64,000 nucleotides of DNA, from assembly GCF_003026495.1 (NCBI RefSeq), contig NZ_PYMA01000014.1, positions 62,001 to 126,000 on the forward strand, given 5' to 3'. Position numbers and translations under genes: made by a program. Each line of letters opens with the position of its first letter. Positions within the stretch are counted from its first letter, which is position 1. Shown piece after piece: positions 43,113-51,793 of the stretch. This stretch comes from Photobacterium sanctipauli. Its GTDB lineage: Bacteria; Pseudomonadota; Gammaproteobacteria; Enterobacterales; Vibrionaceae. A model generated the notes under the pieces. The model had not been told where the DNA came from. It ran no database searches and worked only from the letters and a program-made list of their open reading frames with translations.

Positions 43113-43143
43113 GTAAAGGTGCCATAGGGCACCTTTACTTTTA
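43113..43143 (+). terminator. Terminator between the receptor and ygiQ, likely bidirectional
   Basis: An 11-bp stem GTAAAGGTGCC/GGCACCTTTAC with loop ATAG is followed by TTTTA. It lies between the convergent receptor and YgiQ genes. Confidence 0.88.
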
Positions 43144-43162
43144 TTCATCACAAGCTTAATGA

Positions 43163-45559
43163 TTAACGCGCTCTCGCGCGGGTCGGCTTACCGCCTTGGC
43201 GTTGGCCTTGTGAACCGTTGCGGTTCGGGCGCGATCCGTTAGGTGACTTGCGTTGTCCTTGCCCTTGCCCTTGTCCTTGCCCTTGCCCTTGTCCTTGTTC
43301 ACCACGGCGTAGCGATGGCTTACCGGCACCATTCTTATTCGAACCGCCATTTTTACCAGCACCAGGCTTACTGCCAGAAACCGGTTTTCTGCCGTTCGAG
43401 TTGCCATTTCCGTTGTGAGACTTACCGCCTCGTTTACCGTCTTTACGGATATCCGGCTGGTTAGGGTGCTTGGTGGCGAATCGTTTTGAACCGTGACGGC
43501 CTGAGCCTCGGCGTTGTGCCGGTGTCATTTCTGCTTCGCTGCCTTCTTCAGGTACCAGGCAGTTCGGGCGATCACCAATTAAGTACTTTTTACCCATGCT
43601 AACCAATGCTTCACGGATCAACGGCCAGTTGGCTGGATCATGGTAGCGAAGTAAGGCTTTGTGCAATCGGCGCTGGCGTTCACCTTTGGCAACGAACAGA
43701 TCTTCACGCTTCTTGTACTTAACACGCTTAAGCGGGTTGGTTTCCGAGTGATACATCGCCGTTGCATTACACATAGGTGATGGGTAGAAGTTTTGTACCT
43801 GATCACATTGGAAATCGTTTTTCTTAAGCCAAAGCGCCAAGTTCAACATGTCTTCATCAGTCGAGCCTGGGTGAGCAGAAATGAAGTAAGGGATCAGGTA
43901 TTGCTTCTTACCTGCTTCTTTACTGTATTTTTCAAATAGCTCTTTAAAGCGGTCGTAAGTACCCATGCCCGGCTTCATCATCAGATCAAGCGTGCCTTTC
44001 TCTGTGTGTTCCGGGGCGATTTTCAGGTAGCCGCCAACATGGTGCGTCACAAGCTCGCGGATATACTCCGGTGATTCAATCGCCAGATCGTAACGAACAC
44101 CCGAGGCAATCATGATCTTCTTAATACCATCGACTTTACGTGCCTTGCGGTAGAGATCGATAGTGTGTTTATGATCGGTATCCAGCTTCTTACAGATTTC
44201 AGGGAAGATACACGATGGACGGCGACAGTTTTTCTCGGCACGCGGATCGGAACAACCTAAACGGTACATGTTTGCCGTCGGGCCACCCAGATCAGAAATA
44301 GTGCCGGTGAAGCCCGGTACCTTATCGCGAATATCTTCTAGCTCGCTGAGAATCGACTCGTGAGAGCGGTTCTGAATAATACGACCTTCGTGTTCGGTGA
44401 TAGAACAGAATGAACAACCACCAAAACAACCACGCATGATATTCACACTGGTTTTGATCATATCGTAAGCTGGGATCTTCGCTTTACCATAGGCAGGGTG
44501 AGGTACACGTGCGTAGGGTAGACCAAATACAAAGTCCATTTCTTCGGTGCTTAGCGGGATTGGCGGACGGTTAATCCACAATTCACGATCACCATGGCGC
44601 TGGATAAGTGCGCGCGCAGAGTAGGGGTTAGTCTCAAGGTGCATGACGCGGCTGGCATGCGCATACAAGATACGGTCATTACGCAGTTTTTCAAACGAAG
44701 GCAAGCGGATAGCCGTTGTTGCAGCATCATGGCGAGATGGCTGGATTTGTACCGGCTTAGCCGCAGGTTCTTCTTGCTTCGCAGCTTTATTAGTTTCGCA
44801 ATTTTCTTCAGTCGCATAAGGATTTGGCATTACCATAGCTTTGCCAGGTTTTTCGATGCGGCTGGAGTCGATTTCTTTATAGCCTTCAGGTAGCTCTTTT
44901 CTGATCACCGCCGTACCCGCGATGTTGGTCAGGTTCGCGATGTCCTCACCTTCAGACAAGCGATGCGCCACTTCCACCAGAGCACGCTCAGCATTACCAA
45001 AGAGTAGGATGTCGCCTTTGGCATCCAACAGCACTGAACGACGAACTTTGTCTGACCAGTAATCATAGTGAGCAAGGCGACGCAGGCTGGCCTCGATACC
45101 ACCTAATACAATCGGGGTTTCTTTATAGGCTTCACGACAGCGCTGTGAATAAACAAGTACCGCGCGGTCAGGGCGCTTACCGCCTTCGTTATTTGGGGTG
45201 TAGGCATCGTCATGGCGAAGCTTGCGGTCAGCCGTATAACGGTTGATCATCGAGTCCATGTTGCCGGCAGTAATACCAAAGAATAGGTTTGGTTTGCCCA
45301 ACGACATAAAGGCGTCTTTATTGTTCCACTCAGGCTGGGCAATGATGCCAACACGGAAGCCCTGTGACTCAAGTAGGCGGCCAATTACAGCCATACCGAA
45401 ACTTGGATGGTCAACATACGCATCACCGGTAACGATAATAATGTCGCAGCTATCCCAGCCAAGAGCATCCATCTCTGCTCGTGTTGTCGGCAGAAACGGT
45501 GCGGTACCGTAACACTCTGCCCAGTACTTTGGATACTCGTTAATTTTGTTTGAAATCAT
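43163..45559 (-). CDS. ygiQ: YgiQ family radical SAM protein
   Basis: 798 residues, longer than the E. coli protein because of its tail. The radical SAM cluster motif CFGGCSFC is at about 377-384, and the YgiQ N-terminal domain shows [20 protein letters not shown]-like order. Motifs [19 protein letters not shown] and APEHTE follow. The substrate is unknown for the family. Residues from about 680 on are low-complexity and basic, with a (GQ) run of about seven units and Arg/Lys/Gly/Asn-rich flanks that resemble an RNA-binding tail. The start ATG at 45559 gives the conserved [18 protein letters not shown]. Confidence 0.93.
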   Translation of the reverse strand: MISNKINEYPKYWAECYGTAPFLPTTRAEMDALGWDSCDIIIVTGDAYVDHPSFGMAVIGRLLESQGFRVGIIAQPEWNNKDAFMSLGKPNLFFGITAGNMDSMINRYTADRKLRHDDAYTPNNEGGKRPDRAVLVYSQRCREAYKETPIVLGGIEASLRRLAHYDYWSDKVRRSVLLDAKGDILLFGNAERALVEVAHRLSEGEDIANLTNIAGTAVIRKELPEGYKEIDSSRIEKPGKAMVMPNPYATEENCETNKAAKQEEPAAKPVQIQPSRHDAATTAIRLPSFEKLRNDRILYAHASRVMHLETNPYSARALIQRHGDRELWINRPPIPLSTEEMDFVFGLPYARVPHPAYGKAKIPAYDMIKTSVNIMRGCFGGCSFCSITEHEGRIIQNRSHESILSELEDIRDKVPGFTGTISDLGGPTANMYRLGCSDPRAEKNCRRPSCIFPEICKKLDTDHKHTIDLYRKARKVDGIKKIMIASGVRYDLAIESPEYIRELVTHHVGGYLKIAPEHTEKGTLDLMMKPGMGTYDRFKELFEKYSKEAGKKQYLIPYFISAHPGSTDEDMLNLALWLKKNDFQCDQVQNFYPSPMCNATAMYHSETNPLKRVKYKKREDLFVAKGERQRRLHKALLRYHDPANWPLIREALVSMGKKYLIGDRPNCLVPEEGSEAEMTPAQRRGSGRHGSKRFATKHPNQPDIRKDGKRGGKSHNGNGNSNGRKPVSGSKPGAGKNGGSNKNGAGKPSLRRGEQGQGQGQGQGQGQGQRKSPNGSRPNRNGSQGQRQGGKPTRARAR
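43253..43298. repeat. Hexanucleotide tandem repeat in the ygiQ tail
   Basis: About seven copies of CCTTGC or CCTTGT (plus strand) encode alternating Gly-Gln on the minus strand. The copy number can change in frame by strand slippage, so tail length may vary between strains. Confidence 0.8.
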
Positions 45560-46328
45560 TTGCTTACAGTTTACTTCTCAAAAATAGGGCATAAATGGGA
45601 CAAATACGAATGCCCCGATTTTTTGATAATGTATGTACTGCCCAATACCGAAAGATAATAGCACTGTTGCCTATAGCCAGCACGCAAGAAAAGTATAGGG
45701 CGTAAAAAGGGGGGCATTTTACCATGTTCTCGGGGTATTACACCTTTTTTGCAATATTGATTACATTAGAGATGAAGAAAGCTGGTTTAGGCGAATAGCC
45801 ACTCATTTATTGTGGAATGAGAAAGAAGATAGAATGAGAAATCTCACATGCTCTATGTGATGGCATGTTCTTATACCATAAGATTGCATCCATTCTTAAG
45901 AGACAGCTTTGATTCTAACTTGAGATAACCACTGTATTAAGAAGCATACATCCAATGAGATATTTAATAATTTCGTTAGAAAGTGACATGCGTAAGTAAT
46001 CAGTTTAATTAGAATGGTATTAAATTATTTGTGGTGTTTATTTGCCTGGTAAAATATAAAATTGTAATGCAAAGTGTATTTTTATACCAAATTAATACTT
46101 AGGTGGTACAATGACTTAGAGTAATAAAATGATCTTTGTGGATGTATTTAAATATAAGCAATTGAATTAAACGGTAAGATGAATGACCATTCTCAATAAT
46201 GGGATACATATTTATTCTGTATTTTTTGCATGTTCATTTAATTATGCCTATAAATATATCCGTGACTAATGGATTAGACATATGGATACAGGAGTAACCT
46301 TATAATTGATAATTAGGATACTATTCCG
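45560..46328. other. Long AT-rich intergenic region, no gene seen
   Basis: 769 bp with no open frame of coding character on either strand. It holds the divergent promoters of ygiQ and the Lys/Tyr-rich peptide. Near 46003-46020 (AATTAGAATGGTATTAAA) and 46080-46098 (TTTTATACCAAATTAATAC) are loosely inverted motifs that could be the ends of a decayed miniature element. A regulatory RNA cannot be excluded. Confidence 0.5.
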
Positions 46329-46595
46329 ATGAATATAAAGTTAGTTGGCCTATGCGCTGCCTTAGCACTGGCAGTGGCTTCATCAGGTGCCCACGCGTAT
46401 AGCAGTAAATCCTATTACAAACACGATTATAAACCTTACTACAAACACGATTACAAACCTAAGTACGAACACCGTAAGAAAAAGTCCAGAAGCTGTAAGT
46501 CTTATAGCTACTCAAGTAAAAAATACTATGGCTATAAAGGCAAGAAGCATAGCTATTACAAGAGTAAGAAGAGCTGCGATTACTATTATGGCTAG
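46329..46595 (+). CDS. Secreted Lys/Tyr-rich small protein
   Basis: 88 residues: a 23-residue signal peptide (MNIKLVGLCAALALAVASSG then AHA|) and a 65-residue mature part with 18 Lys and 18 Tyr, three to four His and only two Cys (about residues 57 and 83 of the precursor). A duplicated octapeptide YYKHDYKP comes from a 24-bp direct repeat at 46413-46460. The charge is strongly positive. I recognise no family; the composition resembles adhesive or metal/DNA-binding secreted peptides and some cationic antimicrobials. A stem-loop and a MacAB-type transporter follow on the same strand, so it may be that exporter's cargo, although its Sec signal alone would take it to the periplasm. Confidence 0.75.
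   Translation: MNIKLVGLCAALALAVASSGAHAYSSKSYYKHDYKPYYKHDYKPKYEHRKKKSRSCKSYSYSSKKYYGYKGKKHSYYKSKKSCDYYYG
46413..46460 (+). repeat. 24-bp direct repeat inside the Lys/Tyr-rich gene
   Basis: Two adjacent copies of TAYTACAAACACGATTAYAAACCT differ at two synonymous positions and encode YYKHDYKP twice. A recent in-frame duplication is the simplest explanation. Confidence 0.9.
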
Positions 46596-46608
46596 TTGAT
46601 GAATCTAG

Positions 46609-46638
46609 GGTAGCGGGAGCGATATGGCTTCCGCTACC
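46609..46638 (+). other. Strong stem-loop between the peptide and adaptor genes
   Basis: A 12-bp stem GGTAGCGGGAGC/GCTTCCGCTACC (one G-U pair in RNA) with loop GATATG lies 13 nt after the peptide stop. It lacks a U-run, so it is more likely a partial terminator or 3'-protecting structure that keeps peptide mRNA above transporter mRNA. Confidence 0.7.
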
Positions 46639-46702
46639 TAATTTATGGCATAACAAAAAAGATAATAGAAAAAGGTAGTCTATTGGGGGAGCGATAAAGT
46701 CA

Positions 46703-47716
46703 ATGCATTCAATTTTTTATCGACGTATTTTAATGGTATTTAGCTTAACACTTCTTACTGCATGCAATGACACCGATTATGGCGTGCAATCCACTCAATC
46801 TTCTGCTCTAGCACAATATGAAGACCCGAATATTAGCAGTGGGTTTGATCATCTAGTTGTCGCTTCCGGTACGTTGAAACCCGTGGGAGAGGTGGAAGTC
46901 GGTTCTGAAGTATCAGGCAGGATCACCGAGTTACTGGTTGATTTTAATGACGTTGTTCATAAGAACCAAATTATTGCCCGTATTGACCCTAAGTTTTTTG
47001 AAGCTCAAATCCGCCAAGCCGAAGCGGCGTTGTTAAATGCAAAAGCCATTGTTGAAATGAAAAAGGCATCTTATCGTCAGGCGACCCGTTCATTGAAGCG
47101 TATAAAAACGCTCAATAAACGAAACGCAGCTTCTGCAAATAAATTAGAAGAGGCAGAAACGGAAGTATGGGTGACGAGTGCAGAACTCGACCAAGCAAAA
47201 GCGGTGGTAATAAGCCACGAGGCTGAATTAGAAGAGGCAAGGGTAACGTTATCGCGCACAGAAATATTCGCTCCCATCGATGGTGTGGTTATTTCTCGAG
47301 AAGTCATGAGCGGGCAAACTGTTGCTGCTAGCCTTGAAGCGCCAAAGCTTTTTAAGATTGCCCATACTTTAGAAGAAATGGAAATACACGCAAGAATTGA
47401 TGAAGCAGACATTGGCCAAATCCGAATTGGTCAAGAAGCGATATTTACCGTTCCTGCCTATGGGGAACGTCAATTTGTCGCTAGCGTGGAGCAGATCCGG
47501 GTCGCGCCGATAATTGTCGATAACGTTGTAACGTATACCGTTGTTTTATTAGCTGAAAACAGTGGGGAATCATTATTACCGGGCATGACTGCCGTGGTTG
47601 AAATTGAGACTGATGAGAAAATTACAGATGAGACGGTAGGGAGTGAAAATGAAAGTTACACTTCACTCATTGAGGAGAAAATAACACCGGAAGTGAATGA
47701 GCAAAGTGGAATTTAA
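46703..47716 (+). CDS. MacA-like periplasmic adaptor lipoprotein (HlyD/RND type)
   Basis: 337 residues. The N-terminal LTLLTACND fits a lipoprotein signal, though Met1 and the start at 46703 are set only by a GGGGGAG nine bases upstream. The order is typical of adaptors: lipoyl half-motif VEVGSEVSGRITELLVDFND, a coiled-coil hairpin (about 100-175, rich in Ala, Lys and Glu), the second half APIDGVVISREVMSGQTV, then a beta-barrel domain with LLPGMTAVVEIE. It would bridge the permease at 47729 to a TolC-like outer-membrane channel, which is not encoded here. Confidence 0.9.
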   Translation: MHSIFYRRILMVFSLTLLTACNDTDYGVQSTQSSALAQYEDPNISSGFDHLVVASGTLKPVGEVEVGSEVSGRITELLVDFNDVVHKNQIIARIDPKFFEAQIRQAEAALLNAKAIVEMKKASYRQATRSLKRIKTLNKRNAASANKLEEAETEVWVTSAELDQAKAVVISHEAELEEARVTLSRTEIFAPIDGVVISREVMSGQTVAASLEAPKLFKIAHTLEEMEIHARIDEADIGQIRIGQEAIFTVPAYGERQFVASVEQIRVAPIIVDNVVTYTVVLLAENSGESLLPGMTAVVEIETDEKITDETVGSENESYTSLIEEKITPEVNEQSGI

Positions 47717-47728
47717 GGCTTCATCACG

Positions 47729-48958
47729 ATGAGTTATTGGCTGTATTTTACCAACGCGTTGAGGATTATTTATCGTCACCGCCTGCGTAGCTTTTTGACA
47801 ATTTTGGGCATCATGATTGGTGTTACCGCAGTGGTGACTGTAATTGGCGTAGGGGCCGGTAGCCAGCATCAGATACTTGAGCGGGTTGAAAGCTTGGGAG
47901 CTGATTTGTTGTTTATAGAGCCTGATGCTATGGAAAATGGCGGGGTTCAACTTGAAGGGCGGTCTTCCACGCTCACCGTTAAAGATATCACCGCTATTCG
48001 TAATTTAGTGCCCAATATACAGGCTGTCTCACCCTCGGTTTATGCTGAAGCTCGGGTATTGTTTGGGTCAAAAAACTGGATCAGCCGAATTCAAGGCACT
48101 ACCCGCGATTACCTATCATTAAGAAAGTGGGATTTGGCACAAGGCCGGATGTTTACCGAGCAGGAAGAAGTACGTGCAAAGAAAGTGGCTGTACTGGGCC
48201 ATAGTGTTGTTAAGGCGTTATTTGGCAAGCAGACGCCTATTGGTCAAACAATCCGCATTGGTAAAACACCATTTAAAGTGATTGGTGTTTTAAAGCGAAA
48301 GGGGCAGGCACCAGGTGGTATGGATCAAGACGATAGAGTACTCGTGCCGCTTTCCACTGCAAAACTTCGTATTATCGGTTTGAGCAAGACACGCCCTGGC
48401 AGTATTCACTACGCCCATTTGCGGATAGATGATAAAACCAAAATAAATGAAAGTATTTATCAGATCCAAGATGTACTCCGACGCCAACACCAATTGCCTG
48501 ACCATCAACCCGATGACTTTATTATCAACGATTTAACCGAGATCCAAGAAAGCATGACAGAAGCGACACGGTCGTTAACCTTCTGGTTAGCATCTGTTGC
48601 GGCGATATCATTGGTAGTGGGTGGGATCAGTATTATGAACGTGATGCTGGTGGCGGTTCGAGAAAGAACGGAAGAGATAGGCTTGCGCCGGGCAGTAGGG
48701 GCAACGCATAAAGATATTCGCAATCAGTTCATCATTGAAGCCACCTGCTTGACCACGATAGGCGGGCTATCTGGTTTGATTTTAGGATCTTTGCTCGTCA
48801 TCACTGTTGCAAATATACGGGGTTTTCCTGTGATGATCACACCGAGTGCCCTCATTCTCGCTTTAGGCTCGGCGGCTGTGGTGGGCATTATTTCTGGGTT
48901 GTATCCGGCTTTATTGGCGTCAAGGCTTGACCCTATTCGGGCTCTAAAACGGGAGTAG
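47729..48958 (+). CDS. MacB-type ABC transporter permease (no ATPase domain)
   Basis: 409 residues with four membrane helices: one near 20-42, three after about 285. The N-terminal FLTILGIMIGVTAVVTVIGVGAG is the FtsX/MacB signature, followed by a large periplasmic MacB_PCD domain and the C-terminal MNVMLVAVRERTEEIGLRRAVGA coupling helix. The family ends as usual with SRLDPIRALKRE. E. coli MacB carries its ATPase in the same chain; here it is the separate downstream gene. It acts with the adaptor as a mechanotransmission-type exporter. Confidence 0.92.
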   Translation: MSYWLYFTNALRIIYRHRLRSFLTILGIMIGVTAVVTVIGVGAGSQHQILERVESLGADLLFIEPDAMENGGVQLEGRSSTLTVKDITAIRNLVPNIQAVSPSVYAEARVLFGSKNWISRIQGTTRDYLSLRKWDLAQGRMFTEQEEVRAKKVAVLGHSVVKALFGKQTPIGQTIRIGKTPFKVIGVLKRKGQAPGGMDQDDRVLVPLSTAKLRIIGLSKTRPGSIHYAHLRIDDKTKINESIYQIQDVLRRQHQLPDHQPDDFIINDLTEIQESMTEATRSLTFWLASVAAISLVVGGISIMNVMLVAVRERTEEIGLRRAVGATHKDIRNQFIIEATCLTTIGGLSGLILGSLLVITVANIRGFPVMITPSALILALGSAAVVGIISGLYPALLASRLDPIRALKRE

Positions 48959-48966
48959 CGATACGT

Positions 48967-49647
48967 ATGGGTGAAATAGCCAGTGCTTTAGTGCAGTTAG
49001 ATACTGTCAGTAAAATCTATGAGATGGGACGTTCAGATGTGGTTGCACTCGATGGTGTGTCCCTAAAAATTAATACTGGGGAGTATATTGCTATTACGGG
49101 TACATCAGGTTCTGGTAAGTCGACGTTATTGCAGATTATCGGGTGCTTGGATACGCCCAATATAGGGAGTTATTTTCTAAACGGGACTCGCGTGGATGAG
49201 TTGTCAGATACCGCACTTTCCTGCGTTCGCAACCAGCAAATTGGGTTTGTTTTCCAAGCATTTCACCTGATGCCGCAGCTAAATGTGTGTGAGAATATTG
49301 AGCTGCCTTTGCTGTATCGTAAATTGTCGGGTCAGCAACGTGATTTAAAAGTGAAAGAAGCGTTGGCCAAAGTAGGATTAAGTAAGCGGGCGCTCCATAA
49401 ACCCCATGAACTGTCAGGTGGCGAACGTCAAAGAGTGGCGATTGCTAGGGCGCTGGTTGGATCGCCGTCATTACTCTTGGCTGATGAGCCAACGGGTAAC
49501 CTTGACCATAAAACCGGTGACGAAATTATGAAGACCATAGAATCCCTCAACAAAGAGGGGGTTACTGTAGTAATGGTCACGCATGATTTGGAAAAGGCGA
49601 AGCGAGCGGGCCGCCTGATCGAAATGAAAGATGGAAAAATGCGTTAG
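48967..49647 (+). CDS. ABC transporter ATP-binding protein (MacB/LolD class)
   Basis: 226 residues, the LolD/MacB ATPase length. Walker A GTSGSGKST is at 45-53, the Q-loop in IGFVFQAFHLMPQLN, the signature LSGGERQRVAIARAL near 141-155 and Walker B LLLADEPTGNLDHKTG just after, with H-loop VTHD. It lies 8 nt after the permease stop, behind GGGAG, and completes the adaptor-permease-ATPase unit. Cargo cannot be deduced from the ATPase itself. Confidence 0.93.
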   Translation: MGEIASALVQLDTVSKIYEMGRSDVVALDGVSLKINTGEYIAITGTSGSGKSTLLQIIGCLDTPNIGSYFLNGTRVDELSDTALSCVRNQQIGFVFQAFHLMPQLNVCENIELPLLYRKLSGQQRDLKVKEALAKVGLSKRALHKPHELSGGERQRVAIARALVGSPSLLLADEPTGNLDHKTGDEIMKTIESLNKEGVTVVMVTHDLEKAKRAGRLIEMKDGKMR

Positions 49648-49689
49648 GGTGATAACCCGTTACCTGCTCAACAGTCTGCTAAACCAAAC

Positions 49690-50595
49690 TTAAGAGAAGC
49701 CTTCTGCCTTCTCAAGCAAGAAATCTATCAGTACCCGAACGCGTTTCGCTTTCTGGCTATTTTTATGGAAGTAGACATAGAGCCCAGAATAGGGGAACCA
49801 GTAATCTTCCAATACAGGGATCAGTTTGTTGTGACTAAAATGGCTAGCAACCATAGGTTCAACAATTCGCCCGATCCCCAGTCCTTTTAGCGCGGCATCT
49901 ACCATGAGGTCTGTATCATTCACCACCAAGGACAACGGCATATCAACTGGCAGGGTCGTACCGTTATCATCAAGGTTCAAAGGCGCCAGTTGATTTGATG
50001 AAATAAATCGGTACTGCACCAACTTATGCTGTTTAAGATCTTCAGGCTTTGTCGGTAGGCCAAACTGCTCGATATATGCAGGTGAGGCAAATAGCGCTTC
50101 CTTCATCGGTTGAGTTAACTGGCGAGCGATCATGCCTTCTTCTACTTTGTCGCCGAATCGAATCCCTATATCAAACCCTGCGGCAATGATATCTATGGTG
50201 GCATCAGAAACAGACACCTCAAGTTGGATGTTGGGGTAGCGTTGACAAAATTCTGCATAAATTGGCTTGAGCAAAAACTGGTAGATAAACCGAGGGACGG
50301 TAATCCTTACTTTGCCCGAAGGGTTTTTACTTAAGTCGCTGACGCTTTCTAAGGCAATGTTTAACTCTGAAATGGAGAAGCGTGTTCGTTCAAAGAGTAG
50401 TTGACCGGCCTCGGTCAGCTCCATACGGCGAGTCGTTCGGCTAAAAAGCGGTAGCCCCAACTGCTCTTCAAGGTTTTTCAGCGCCTGGCTGACAGACGGC
50501 GGCGCAATTTCAAGCTTGCGTGCAGCTTTGGTGATACTGCCTTCATTAACAATCGTATGGAACATCGTAAGTTGATTATAGGTGGCGCCATTCAT
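49690..50595 (-). CDS. LysR family transcriptional regulator
   Basis: 301 residues. The HTH is FHTIVNEGSITKAARKLEIA with PPSVSQALKNLEEQLGLPLF (about 12-50) and the effector domain covers about 90-290. SGKVRITVPRFIYQFLLKPI and GIGRIVEPMVASH are typical of the AaeR/DsdC-like LysR group that controls adjacent oxidoreductases. The ribosome site AAAGGT supports the start at 50595. It is divergent from the flavodoxin-SnoaL gene 146 bp away and is its likely regulator. Confidence 0.9.
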   Translation of the reverse strand: MNGATYNQLTMFHTIVNEGSITKAARKLEIAPPSVSQALKNLEEQLGLPLFSRTTRRMELTEAGQLLFERTRFSISELNIALESVSDLSKNPSGKVRITVPRFIYQFLLKPIYAEFCQRYPNIQLEVSVSDATIDIIAAGFDIGIRFGDKVEEGMIARQLTQPMKEALFASPAYIEQFGLPTKPEDLKQHKLVQYRFISSNQLAPLNLDDNGTTLPVDMPLSLVVNDTDLMVDAALKGLGIGRIVEPMVASHFSHNKLIPVLEDYWFPYSGLYVYFHKNSQKAKRVRVLIDFLLEKAEGFS

Positions 50596-50741
50596 TGCTT
50601 TACCTTTCGCTTAGCCGTTATCTTATATTTAATTATTAGTTTCTACCTAATAATCATTTAAGTAAAGTGCGTCTAAAAATTATCAATCTTACAACGTATG
50701 ATTTGCACATCGGTTAAGGCAAGTATTGAAGAGGAACCACC

Positions 50742-51707
50742 ATGAGCAAAGTTGTTATTATTTCAGGTCACCCAAACTTAGAAGAGTCTTTCACCAACAC
50801 AGTGATCCTAAATGAGATGGAAGCTGGCCTTGAAGATGTGGCTATTCGTCGCCTTGACACGCTTTACCCTAACTATCAAATTGACATTGAAGCTGAGCAG
50901 CAAGCCTTACTGGAAGCGGATGTGATCGTGCTGCAATTCCCGTTTTACTGGTACTCGGTACCTGCATTGATGAAAAAGTGGATTGACGATGTATTTAGCT
51001 ATAACTTTGCCTTTGGCTCTAAAGGCGACAAGCTTAAAGGCAAAGATTTCATCTTATCGTTTACCATTGGCGGGCCTGAAGAATCTTATGATCCGCTAGG
51101 TTATAACCACTTTTCAATTGAAGAGCTAATGCGCCCGTTACAGCAAACCGCGTACTTGGCAGGCATGAACTACCATAAGCCGGTTTACACCCATCGCATG
51201 GTGTATATCCCTAATGTTTATAACGAGTTGGATGAAGTACAAGGTCGTGCCAAAGATCATGCAGACCGCTTAACCGCACAGATTGAATCAATAACCCATT
51301 CAGCTCAGGGGCGTATTAATAAGTTTGTCGCTGAGTGGTTTGCCAAGTTTGACGTCTTGCCTGAAGAGTCGGATTATTTTACCCAGTACCTGGCAAAGGA
51401 TATTCGCTTGGCGATGCCGGAAGGGGAGTTTCATGGTCATGAGGGCTTCCGGGATTGGTATTCGATGGCCCGTGGCGTGTTTAAGCCAGCTTGCGAGCAC
51501 CTAGTAGAACAAGTGGAAGTCAAGTCTTCTTCAACTGATACATACCAGGTTGAACTTCGCATTAGGCTAAAAGCGGAAACCTATGCCGAGTCAGCGCTAA
51601 AAGGCGAACCTGTAGATATGTTGGTTAATGAAACTTGGCAGGTATCTTTTGATGAGCAAGGTAAAGTGGTTATCCACGACTACAGCGTAGTACCTGTGCT
51701 TGGCTAA
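50742..51707 (+). CDS. NAD(P)H-dependent flavin oxidoreductase fused to a SnoaL/NTF2-like domain
   Basis: 321 residues behind AGAGGAACCACC. Residues 1-185 form a flavodoxin-like quinone reductase of the MdaB/KefF class: VVIISGHPNLEESFTN binds FMN/FAD phosphate, and LQFPFYWYSVPALMKKWIDDVF is the family core. Residues about 195-321 look like a SnoaL/NTF2 domain (FVAEWFAKFDVLPEESDYF, AMPEGEFHGHEGFRDWYSMA, VNETWQVSFDEQGKVVIHDY). The fusion suggests an enzyme that reduces a quinone or aromatic and binds or isomerises the product. It is divergent from a LysR gene and ends in a strong terminator. Confidence 0.85.
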   Translation: MSKVVIISGHPNLEESFTNTVILNEMEAGLEDVAIRRLDTLYPNYQIDIEAEQQALLEADVIVLQFPFYWYSVPALMKKWIDDVFSYNFAFGSKGDKLKGKDFILSFTIGGPEESYDPLGYNHFSIEELMRPLQQTAYLAGMNYHKPVYTHRMVYIPNVYNELDEVQGRAKDHADRLTAQIESITHSAQGRINKFVAEWFAKFDVLPEESDYFTQYLAKDIRLAMPEGEFHGHEGFRDWYSMARGVFKPACEHLVEQVEVKSSSTDTYQVELRIRLKAETYAESALKGEPVDMLVNETWQVSFDEQGKVVIHDYSVVPVLG

Positions 51708-51730
51708 GGCACAGCACTGATTATTAAATG

Positions 51731-51767
51731 AAAGAGCTTGTTGGCGAGAGGCCAGCAAGCTCTTTTA
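51731..51767. terminator. Bidirectional intrinsic terminator
   Basis: A 15-bp stem AAAGAGCTTGTTGGC/GCCAGCAAGCTCTTT with loop GAGAG lies between the convergent oxidoreductase and outer-membrane protein genes; T and A tracts flank it. Confidence 0.9.
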
Positions 51768-51793
51768 GTTCATTCTGCGCTCACGAGGATCAA

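Noticed and set aside
43218-43464. Plus-strand frames rich in Pro/Cys or Leu/Ala opposite the ygiQ tail
   Set aside because: They are mirror readings of the CCTTGY hexamer repeat inside ygiQ.
46003-46100. Decayed miniature inverted-repeat element in the AT-rich gap
   Set aside because: The arms match only loosely and could arise by chance in such AT-rich DNA; noted but not called.
46387-46599. Overlapping +frame protein with TNTIxNLxTNT repeats
   Set aside because: A shifted reading of the 24-bp repeat in the Lys/Tyr-rich gene, without signal or ribosome site; the first frame has a proper signal peptide.
47729-48958. MacB-like gene as a truncated MacB lacking its ATPase
   Set aside because: A complete ATPase of the same class is encoded 8 nt downstream, so this is a split system, not a broken gene.
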